Of a stretch of DNA of 64,000 bases, positions 8,240 through 16,347 are shown one piece after another. Source of the stretch: Methanofollis formosanus (GTDB lineage Archaea; Halobacteriota; Methanomicrobia; Methanomicrobiales; Methanofollaceae). The notes under the pieces are model-generated. The model did not search any database. It worked only from the letters and a program-made list of their open reading frames with translations, and was not told the DNA's origin. Within the stretch, counting starts at the first letter, position 1. Each line of letters starts with the position of its first letter. The translations under genes and the position numbers were made by a program. Where the stretch lies: positions 372,001 to 436,000 of the forward strand of contig NZ_CP037968.1 in NCBI RefSeq assembly GCF_019633745.1, written 5' to 3'.

Positions 8240-9832
8240 ATGTCTGAATTACTAAAGCTGTTTGGCATTGATCTTGGGACTACCTATTCCTGTATTGCAT
8301 ATGTCGATGAAACTGGAAGGCCTGTAATTGTGAACAATTCCGAAGGAACGCCTACAACCCCGTCGGTTGTGTACTTTGAATCTGCACAAAATATTGTCGT
8401 GGGCGAGGTCGCAAAGGATATCGCAGAGATCGAACCACAAAAGACGGTCCAATTCGTAAAACGGCAGATTGGTAAGATTCAGGAAGTATACAACCTCGAA
8501 GGAAGACCGATATCTCCTGAAGAGATCTCCTCATATATTCTCAAAAAGGTTGCCCAGAATGCAGAAATGGAACTGGGCTCACCGGTGACGGATGTGGTAA
8601 TTACCTGTCCGGCATATTTTGGTGATGCGGAAAAGAATTCTACGATACAAGCCGGGATCCTTGCGGGTTTCAATGTCCTAGCAATCATCAATGAACCCAC
8701 CGCGGCCGCTCTGTCCTATGGCGCAACATTAGGAGGAGCAGAAAAAGTGCTCCTGGTCTTGGACCTTGGTGGCGGGACATTTGATGTGACCGTTCTGAAG
8801 GTCGGAAAATCCATTGACACCATCTGCACCGGTGGGGATTATTACCTCGGTGGCAAGAATTGGGATGACAGTATCATACAATATCTCACAGATGAGTTTT
8901 CAAACCAGACTGGATGCACTGATGATATTACCGAGAATCTCGAAACGCTGCAATCGTTACGGGGATCCGCGGAAAAGGCTAAGATCCAGTTAAGCAGAAA
9001 AGAAACAACAACAGTAACCGTCCAGCATGATGGGACACGTGCAAGAGTTGAACTGAGCCGGGAGAAATTCAATGCCCTTACGGCTAACTTACTCAACCAG
9101 GTAATTTCCCTTACAGATGATGTAATCAAACAAGCGAAGGAAAAAGGGATCAGTAAATTCGATGAAGTCATCCTGGTAGGAGGGTCTTGCCGGATGCCCC
9201 AGGTTATGGAGGCTGTGAAAGAAAAATATGGCATGGAGCCCAAACTGCAGGATCCTGATGCGGCCGTTGCCAAAGGTGCTGCGTTATATGCGGTCATGAA
9301 GAAGAAGGTTGATCCTACTCCCCCGACGACAGGTGATGAACAGATGCAAAGCCTGCCCCCCATTCGGTACGGAAACGGCGATCAGTTACCCACAATCACT
9401 GATGTGACAAGTAAGACGTTTGGTGTTGAGGCACTCGATAAACAGAAAAAACCCATTATCTCAAACCTGATTATGCGAGACTCTTCCATTCCGATAGATG
9501 CGAGTCGAACTTATGGGACCGAAGATCCGAACCAGGCTTCTGCAAGCATTAAAATTTACGAACATTCAAGTTATGAAACCGAGATCGATCTCCCCAAAGA
9601 CGCTGAAAGTCTCGTAATTGGTCAGACAGAACTTTCCCTTCCCCCGAACCTGCCCGAGGGTGCACCTATAAAAATCACCTTCAAACTCAATGAAAATGGG
9701 ATTCTGGAAATTTTTGCACTGGATCTTACCGGAAATCGTTCAGTGACTGCAACGATAGAGCGGAAGAGCAGCCTTTCCAAGGCCCAGCTGGATGAGATCA
9801 AGGAGCGCAATAAAGGTATCAAGGTTATCTGA
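8240..9832 (+). CDS. Hsp70/DnaK-family chaperone, short form
   Basis: The 530-residue product has a full actin-like ATPase domain: GIDLGTTYSC (phosphate 1), LDLGGGTFDVT (phosphate 2) and VGGSCRMPQV (adenosine loop, with Cys where DnaK has Thr). A shortened beta-sandwich substrate domain follows a proline-rich linker at about residue 380, and the protein ends in charged KERNKGIKVI without the usual helical lid. DnaK is about 600-640 residues, so the lid is missing. The ATG at 8240 follows GGGAGGTAA, and the upstream GrpE-like gene ends ten bases earlier. With its own GrpE and a J-like protein in the operon, it is probably a dedicated chaperone or switch and not the housekeeping DnaK. Confidence 0.9.
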   Translation: MSELLKLFGIDLGTTYSCIAYVDETGRPVIVNNSEGTPTTPSVVYFESAQNIVVGEVAKDIAEIEPQKTVQFVKRQIGKIQEVYNLEGRPISPEEISSYILKKVAQNAEMELGSPVTDVVITCPAYFGDAEKNSTIQAGILAGFNVLAIINEPTAAALSYGATLGGAEKVLLVLDLGGGTFDVTVLKVGKSIDTICTGGDYYLGGKNWDDSIIQYLTDEFSNQTGCTDDITENLETLQSLRGSAEKAKIQLSRKETTTVTVQHDGTRARVELSREKFNALTANLLNQVISLTDDVIKQAKEKGISKFDEVILVGGSCRMPQVMEAVKEKYGMEPKLQDPDAAVAKGAALYAVMKKKVDPTPPTTGDEQMQSLPPIRYGNGDQLPTITDVTSKTFGVEALDKQKKPIISNLIMRDSSIPIDASRTYGTEDPNQASASIKIYEHSSYETEIDLPKDAESLVIGQTELSLPPNLPEGAPIKITFKLNENGILEIFALDLTGNRSVTATIERKSSLSKAQLDEIKERNKGIKVI

Positions 9833-9878
9833 TCCCTCTTCACTTTATCGAAATTTTCACCCATAAAGAGGTATATCT

Positions 9879-12053
9879 ATGGGCTTGCGGGTTGGAATTG
9901 ATCTGGGGACAACGTTCTCCGCCGTTGCGTATGTTGACGAAAGATCAGGTCGTCCCAGGATCATCAAAAACAGATATGACAACAATATTACACCATCGGT
10001 ATTATGCTTCCATGATACCGGTGTCATCTGCGGCGAAGAAGCCAAGGATCTTCAGTCTGACGGTGATCCCGATGCAATTGCTTTTTTTAAACGACGGATG
10101 GGAGATCCGCACTTCCAGGTAACATATCATGGGAAAACCTATGATGCTGAAGCACTTTCAGCCATCCTTCTTGAACACCTCATTAAGGAAGCGGAGGACG
10201 TAATCTCCCAGAAGATCACGGATGCCGTTATAACTGTCCCGGCATATTTCAACAACAGCCAACGGAAAGCCACTATCCGCGCCGGGAAACGTGCAGGAGT
10301 AAATGTGATCTGTATTGTCAACGAACCCACGGCAGCTGTATTTGCGTATGGGCTGAACAAGCAGAACCATGATATGACAATCCTGGTCTATGATCTGGGG
10401 GGAGGAACGTTTGATGTCACCCTTGCAAAGGTATCCGCGGATGCGATCACCATCCTTGGAACAGACGGGGATCATGAACTTGGTGGTAAAAACTGGGACG
10501 ATGCAATTGCACGATATCTTGCGAACTGCTTTCTCGAAGAATATAATATCGATATTTTCGAGGAACATGTCGATTATAATGAACTGATGGTCGCCATTGA
10601 AAAAGCAAAAAAGCGATTAAGTTCGGCAGAAAACACAATAATTTCACTCTCCTGTTCCGGAAAAACCAGTACGTATGAGATTTCCCGGGCCCAGTTTGCA
10701 AACATCACTTCACATCTCATGAACCAGACCCGAAGTCTGACCGAGGGATTACTTGAAGAAGCAAATCTTTCCCATAACGGGCCTCTGACCTGGAGCGGGA
10801 TCGACGGGGTCCTCCTTATTGGCGGCTCTACACGTATGCCGATGGTTCCTGAGTATATCCGGAAGATGATGGGCAGGGAACCGTTAACCGGTGTTAATGT
10901 TGATGAAGCCGTTGCCTTGGGAGCAGCCATTCGGGCAAACATCGATCTGGACGGGAAGTCCCTTATGTCTCTTCCTTCAGGTACATCCATGAGATGTACC
11001 TCCGGTCCAACATCGTACGGCCTTCCCGGGGCAAAGGCCATACGGGATGTAATTTCCCATAGTCTTGGAATAATCGCCGCAAATGAAGATAACACAAAAT
11101 TTGTTAACCGGATTATTTTAAAGAAGAATAATCCGATTCCTGGTACTCAGACGCGACCGTTCTCCATCAGTACAAAAAAAAGTGGGACGCACGAGGTTGA
11201 GGTTTTCATGCTTCAGGGTGAGAGTGAATGCCCCATGGACTGCTCGATTTTAGGAAAATATGTTTTTTCTGGCATTGAATACACAGGAAAATCAAAGTCT
11301 GTTCTGGATATATCCTATCATTATACCCAGAATGGAACGGTGGAGGTATCTGCAGTTCAACGTGAGACCGGAAAGCCCCTTGCTCTTCGGATCGAAGAAA
11401 TTCCCGCCGACATGTCATGGGTTAATCAGTCCCCGAAGGAATTAGCGCTTGCACAGAGAAAAAGTGAGATGACTACCGTCTTCTTTGCCATTGATCTGTC
11501 CGGAAGCATGTCCGGTCAGCCTCTGGCTGAAGCCAAAAAAGCTGCCCATAATTTTGTTAAGGAGATGGATCTTTCCTGTACGGATATTGGATTAATTGTG
11601 TTTGCAGACTCTGTCCGGGTTATCCTGGAGCCAACCCATGATATCAAAGCAATAACACGTGGCATCGATTCATGGAGAATGTCCATGGTAGGGTATGGTA
11701 ATTCTGCGGAGCCATTTACACAGTGTCTCGGTACGCAGACCCGTTCAACTATGAAAAACCTGCTGCTGCTGAGATCTGCGGATGAACACCCGGTCTTCGT
11801 CATTGTCCTGACAGATGGTGTCTGGCAATGCCAGAGGCATGCTATCGTACAGGCAAATAACTGTCATAAGGCAGGAATTCAGGTAATCGCTATCGGTTTT
11901 GGAAGTGCGGATAAAGAATTTCTCAGAAAGATATCATCGACTGATGAAAGTGCATTATTCACAAATCTGAACGATCTCTCTTCGTCATTATCAAAGATAG
12001 CACAAGCGATTACAGAACATGAACCTGGTAACAATGTACAATTGCTGAATTGA
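9879..12053 (+). CDS. Hsp70-vWA fusion protein
   Basis: A 724-residue fusion. Residues 1 to about 375 are an Hsp70 ATPase (GIDLGTTFSAVAY, YDLGGGTFDVTL, LLIGGSTRMPMV). About 390-510 is a compact beta substrate-binding region. From about residue 528 a von Willebrand A domain begins, with an intact metal-ion site: DLSGSMS at 539-545, a conserved Thr/Asp loop, and TDG at 645-647, then AIGFG and an FTNL strand. vWA domains bind partners through Mg2+, so this protein could couple an Hsp70 nucleotide cycle to ligand recognition. It starts 46 bases after the first Hsp70 gene behind AGAGGT; its TGA overlaps a possible TTG start of the next gene. Confidence 0.88.
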   Translation: MGLRVGIDLGTTFSAVAYVDERSGRPRIIKNRYDNNITPSVLCFHDTGVICGEEAKDLQSDGDPDAIAFFKRRMGDPHFQVTYHGKTYDAEALSAILLEHLIKEAEDVISQKITDAVITVPAYFNNSQRKATIRAGKRAGVNVICIVNEPTAAVFAYGLNKQNHDMTILVYDLGGGTFDVTLAKVSADAITILGTDGDHELGGKNWDDAIARYLANCFLEEYNIDIFEEHVDYNELMVAIEKAKKRLSSAENTIISLSCSGKTSTYEISRAQFANITSHLMNQTRSLTEGLLEEANLSHNGPLTWSGIDGVLLIGGSTRMPMVPEYIRKMMGREPLTGVNVDEAVALGAAIRANIDLDGKSLMSLPSGTSMRCTSGPTSYGLPGAKAIRDVISHSLGIIAANEDNTKFVNRIILKKNNPIPGTQTRPFSISTKKSGTHEVEVFMLQGESECPMDCSILGKYVFSGIEYTGKSKSVLDISYHYTQNGTVEVSAVQRETGKPLALRIEEIPADMSWVNQSPKELALAQRKSEMTTVFFAIDLSGSMSGQPLAEAKKAAHNFVKEMDLSCTDIGLIVFADSVRVILEPTHDIKAITRGIDSWRMSMVGYGNSAEPFTQCLGTQTRSTMKNLLLLRSADEHPVFVIVLTDGVWQCQRHAIVQANNCHKAGIQVIAIGFGSADKEFLRKISSTDESALFTNLNDLSSSLSKIAQAITEHEPGNNVQLLN

Positions 12054-12094
12054 AGAACGGACTGAAAGTAATTGATCCTCCCTCTGGTGTGAAA

Positions 12095-15000
12095 ATGAAA
12101 GATAATTACTTCAAATTGCTGGGATTAACCTTCGATCCACCGGAAACTGATACAGCAGTGATTAATGCAGCAATCGAAAAAAAACGGGCAGAATGGAACC
12201 AGTTGACCTTAAGCAGTCCGAATCCCCAGAAATATTCTCTGCTCATCAGCAAACTCGATGAAATCAAGAAAGTAATGCTCGATCCGAATTCCCGGTTGAA
12301 TCATCTCAACGAAATTAACAAGATCGAATTCGCTGAACTGGATTCCCTTCTGGCCCAGCTTTCAGTAAAAGGATATATTGAACAAAAAGAGATTGATGGA
12401 TTATCCAAAAAATTCGGATTTAACAAAAAAACCATTGAAAAGCGAATCACTGTTAAGATTACTGAGAATCAGGCCTCAACAAGCCGAGATTCAAAACAGG
12501 AACCCAATCCGGTCATTATCCGGCAGGTAGAGGATAATCTGAAAAATTACAACCAGTTCCATTGTGCAAATCCCCCGATCAATACCTTATATGAATTCAT
12601 AGTGTTCATCACCAATAAACCCGAACTGAAGGGAGCATCAGCCGACGAATTACGGAAAAATGCGGTAGCAAAGACCCAGGAATACCAGCGGCTGGGGATA
12701 GCATCCGATGAAAATATTATTATCAAGAACTTGTGTGCCCAATGCGTGGTCCTGTTTACCAATGAAACTGAGAAGAAAAAATATGATAATTATCTGGAGG
12801 GGCAGAAACTGAAAGGGATCTATGCCCAGATAGATGACCTCGGAAAAATCAGTGATAACAATCTTACGAATGGGAACACTGTTTTTAGTATCATCAAAAA
12901 ATTAACAGAGGTAGTTAATTCCAGTGAAGAAGCAAGAAGCGTATTTGTTGACTATTGTATAAAGAAAAGATACACTTTTGCCCTTCCAACTGATGACCTC
13001 GTACAAAAAATCCATCAGTGTTTTTTTTGTGGTGTAGCATATATCCCGGATCAAACGGCGATAATATGCACAAAATGTGGTAATCCGCTCGTGATCAGCT
13101 GCCCGAAATGCGGGACAGTTAACGATCACAGTAACAATAATTGTAAAAAGTGTGCCTTTGAAATTTCAAAGATGCGGCTCGTAGGCGGGTTATGTGATGC
13201 TGCTGAGAGAGCATTAGAGCAGATGGATTTTGATAATGCCAACCTGAAATTAAAAAAGGCAGATGAATATTGGCCGGGAAATGATCGGACAAAGAAAATC
13301 ATTGAAAACCTTGCAGTCCTGCGTAAAAGATGTGAAGATAAAGTAAAGGGTTTAAAAGAAAAAATTCGTGAAAAGCAATATCATAGTGCAAAAGCAGAGC
13401 TTAAAACAATCCAACAAACGGTTCCTGGTTATTCAGATACTTCAATCGAGAATGAAATTAATGAACATATAAAAACCGCTGAAGAGTGGATTCGAAAGGC
13501 CCGTAGTACAAACGATGAGGGAGAAATTATCGATTTTTGTTCAAAAGCCTTTGAAGAGTGCAAAGATCATCCTGAAATCAACCTCGTTCTCAAACAGTAT
13601 CCTGTGGCTCCCCCGACAGCGCTAACCTCTGTATCGGATACACGTGAGTGTACTAATACACTCTCCTGGAAAGCGAGCGTTTCTGCAGGAAATGTTATTT
13701 ACCACATTGTTCGCAAACAGGACACCCTTCCTCTCTCACCCACTGACGGGGATTTAATTCAGGACGAGCGTTCATGCCATTTCCTTGATAAAAAAACTGA
13801 GCCGGGAATACGGTATTTTTATTCGGTTTTCTCATTCAGGGCGGGGATATACTCATCACCTGTATCGACAAGTACCGCAGTGGTCAATTTTGCTGATGTT
13901 TCCAATGTGAGCATATCGCCAGAAAGCAGGAAAATCACCGTAACCTGGAAGGTTCCGAATAATTCTCAGAGTATAGGTATCTGGAGAAAGCAAAACGCCC
14001 CCCCCGCTATGGCCAGAGACGGGACCCCCATAGGATGTATATCAAAGAGCAGTTTCTCTGACACTTCAGTTGAAAATGATGTAACCTACGGTTACATTGT
14101 CTGTGTGAAGTATTCGGATGGGAAAAACGAGGTCTGGTCGCCGGGATACCGATTCTCTGCAACGCCAACGCAACCTCCAGATCCGGTTGAAATAAAAAAT
14201 ATTACGAAAATCGATGGTGATACGTATGAAGCAACCTGGGCTCCTGTTTCCCCTGGACAGGTCAGTTTCTATTTATCAAAAACCGCGGAATCCCGGGCGG
14301 GATCCGTCATTTCAGATGAGGAACTTACCCTGCATTACACACACATTCCTTTCCTGTCACATACCCCCACTTCCGCCAGGTTCAGGTTGGTTGATTTCAT
14401 TAATTATATCGTCCCAGTGATCAGGACACCGAATAGTTCGGTCGTTGGAGTATCTCTGCGGGTATCGAAAGTGGGATGTGTCAGGAATCTTACCGGGAAG
14501 ATCTATAATAACAGGATATTGATTGAATTCGAATGGCCGGAAAAAATTACCAAAGTCTGTTGTTTATATCGCAATGATACGTATCCCGTTGATGTAAATG
14601 ATCCGGCAGCTGTTAAGATTCCCACCACCAAAGAGCAATATGGGCGAGAAAATGCAATAAAATTCAGATATGTAGAAGGCAAGAGATTCTTCATCAGCAT
14701 TTTCTCAGTATATGTTCAGAATAATGAAGAAGTCTATTCTGATGCGATAAAGTATACCCTGAAAGGCTCAAAAAAGTCCCTCGTCAAATATGATATCGCA
14801 CTGTCCAAAGGTTTCTTTTCAAAAAAATATTCTTGTTCGATTACAGCAGAATGCGATCAGCCAGCCTGGGAATTGCCTGTGATGGTATTAGTCGGGAGAG
14901 ATCGGGTAGCTCCCTTGCAAAAAGAGCAGGGAACCATGCTCGCTACGATTCCGGCAGGTAAATTATCGGATAAAAACAAAATCTATGATTTCACCTTTGA

Positions 15001-15106
15001 AGACGGGGCACGGGATATGAGGCTGAAGTTATTTTTTGAAAAGAATGAGGATTACAACGATTTTTCTCTGATTGCAAAAAATCCGGAGAAACACCGTACC
15101 AATTAA
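12095..15106 (+). CDS. J-like / zinc-ribbon / fibronectin III-like scaffold protein
   Basis: About 1,003 residues from the ATG at 12095; a TTG at 12050 overlapping the previous stop would add 15. The start resembles a J-domain (NYFKLLGL, a basic helix, then LISKLDEIKKVMLDP) but lacks the HPD triad that stimulates Hsp70. A predominantly helical region follows, then four zinc knuckles (CFFCG, CTKCG, CPKCG, CKKCAF) forming a double zinc ribbon near residues 310-350, a helical TPR-like stretch, and at least three fibronectin III-like beta domains with Trp and Tyr in the expected strands. I know no single name for it. It may scaffold the Hsp70s, or recognise a target through its beta domains; both are inference. 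Confidence 0.7.
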   Translation: MKDNYFKLLGLTFDPPETDTAVINAAIEKKRAEWNQLTLSSPNPQKYSLLISKLDEIKKVMLDPNSRLNHLNEINKIEFAELDSLLAQLSVKGYIEQKEIDGLSKKFGFNKKTIEKRITVKITENQASTSRDSKQEPNPVIIRQVEDNLKNYNQFHCANPPINTLYEFIVFITNKPELKGASADELRKNAVAKTQEYQRLGIASDENIIIKNLCAQCVVLFTNETEKKKYDNYLEGQKLKGIYAQIDDLGKISDNNLTNGNTVFSIIKKLTEVVNSSEEARSVFVDYCIKKRYTFALPTDDLVQKIHQCFFCGVAYIPDQTAIICTKCGNPLVISCPKCGTVNDHSNNNCKKCAFEISKMRLVGGLCDAAERALEQMDFDNANLKLKKADEYWPGNDRTKKIIENLAVLRKRCEDKVKGLKEKIREKQYHSAKAELKTIQQTVPGYSDTSIENEINEHIKTAEEWIRKARSTNDEGEIIDFCSKAFEECKDHPEINLVLKQYPVAPPTALTSVSDTRECTNTLSWKASVSAGNVIYHIVRKQDTLPLSPTDGDLIQDERSCHFLDKKTEPGIRYFYSVFSFRAGIYSSPVSTSTAVVNFADVSNVSISPESRKITVTWKVPNNSQSIGIWRKQNAPPAMARDGTPIGCISKSSFSDTSVENDVTYGYIVCVKYSDGKNEVWSPGYRFSATPTQPPDPVEIKNITKIDGDTYEATWAPVSPGQVSFYLSKTAESRAGSVISDEELTLHYTHIPFLSHTPTSARFRLVDFINYIVPVIRTPNSSVVGVSLRVSKVGCVRNLTGKIYNNRILIEFEWPEKITKVCCLYRNDTYPVDVNDPAAVKIPTTKEQYGRENAIKFRYVEGKRFFISIFSVYVQNNEEVYSDAIKYTLKGSKKSLVKYDIALSKGFFSKKYSCSITAECDQPAWELPVMVLVGRDRVAPLQKEQGTMLATIPAGKLSDKNKIYDFTFEDGARDMRLKLFFEKNEDYNDFSLIAKNPEKHRTN

Positions 15107-15125
15107 GTTCAGGAGGAGTACCTAA

Positions 15126-16313
15126 ATGGCGACGTATATATGTCCATATTGTTTCTCAAAAAACAAGATGACCGATGTCCTTTTCCGGTGTGGGAATACC
15201 AACTGTCCAGCTGAACAGGACAAAAAAATTGCATTGTATGAGACCGGTAATGAGAATTCTGCCCGATTGCTTGGCAAGGTTATTGCCCCTTCGTCAAAAG
15301 GATTTTTCAGTATGCCGACAGATGCAGTCTGTCCGGGATGTCATGAGAAATCCTATAAGAGAATCTGTCCCCAATGCCATAACGAATTACCCCGGGAGAT
15401 CGATCAGCACAAAGGAATTATCATCTCAGTTATTGGAGCAAAAAATACCGGAAAATCACATTTTATTGCAGTACTAATCGATCAGATGAGAAGATACGTT
15501 TCAAGTTCATTTAATGCATCCTTTTCCCCGATCAATACCGATCATGAGAAGCGGTATAAAAATGACTTTTACACTCCGCTGTTTGCCTCTCACCGTCTCC
15601 TGAACTCAACCGTATCTGGTAGTACTGCTCAACGACCACTGATTTATGCAATGACAATCAGCGACAAATCGCTATTTAAAAGGAATAACACAATTGTTTA
15701 TATTACATTTTTCGATACAGCAGGTGAGGACCTTAGTGATGAGGATACCATGTCCACTGTTAACAAGTATATCGGTCAATCATCAGGAATTATTTTTCTC
15801 CTCGACCCGATGCAGATCCAGGATGTGCGCGATAAAACCGATCCTGCTGTTGTGAATGCATCTTCCGGGACAGATATCAAAGACCTGGCAGATCCTGCAG
15901 ATATCCTTCGCAGGGTATGTAACCTGATCAGGGATGCCAATAACCTTGGTGATTCAGAAATGATTCCCATTCCAATCGCAGCAACCTTTACGAAAATTGA
16001 TGCCCTCAAACCCTTATTACCGCCGGGGTGCATTGTCCTTGAAGATAGTCCTCATAAATCATTGCATGCATTTGATCAGACAGACTCTGACAATATCCAC
16101 GCAGAAATCGAATCAATGCTAAGTGACTGGAGCGGGTGGGACTTCCCCCAACAACTGTCTATAAATTTTAAAAAGCACGCTTATTTCGGATTATCTGCTC
16201 TGGGTAAAACTCCAAATGGTCAGAGTATCGATGTGATACGGCCACACCGGATTGAAGACCCGATGTTATGGCTGTTATCATACCATAACGTTATCCCGAG
16301 AAATAAAAAATGA
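15126..16313 (+). CDS. Zinc-ribbon GTPase (second double-GTPase)
   Basis: A 395-residue soluble protein. The first 95 residues have zinc-binding knuckles (CPYC, CGNTNC, CPGC, CPQC). The GTPase core follows: GAKNTGKS (104-111), DTAGED as G3 (197-202), FTKID as G4 (288-292), and SALG near the end. The layout parallels the membrane GTPase at 5955, which ends with the same kind of loop and a MRPSH/IRPHR element, so the two are distant paralogues. A strong ribosome site (AGGAGG) lies nine bases before the ATG. It is followed by the GAP1-like gene after 34 bases, a pairing seen for this GTPase family. Confidence 0.82.
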   Translation: MATYICPYCFSKNKMTDVLFRCGNTNCPAEQDKKIALYETGNENSARLLGKVIAPSSKGFFSMPTDAVCPGCHEKSYKRICPQCHNELPREIDQHKGIIISVIGAKNTGKSHFIAVLIDQMRRYVSSSFNASFSPINTDHEKRYKNDFYTPLFASHRLLNSTVSGSTAQRPLIYAMTISDKSLFKRNNTIVYITFFDTAGEDLSDEDTMSTVNKYIGQSSGIIFLLDPMQIQDVRDKTDPAVVNASSGTDIKDLADPADILRRVCNLIRDANNLGDSEMIPIPIAATFTKIDALKPLLPPGCIVLEDSPHKSLHAFDQTDSDNIHAEIESMLSDWSGWDFPQQLSINFKKHAYFGLSALGKTPNGQSIDVIRPHRIEDPMLWLLSYHNVIPRNKK

Positions 16314-16347
16314 ACACAATCCTCATCACATTGCTGAAGGAAACCGT

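Noticed and set aside
12050-12094. TTG start for the J-like protein overlapping the vWA-Hsp70 stop
   Set aside because: The J-like homology begins after the ATG at 12095. Coupled TTG initiation is possible, so it was only noted as an alternative.
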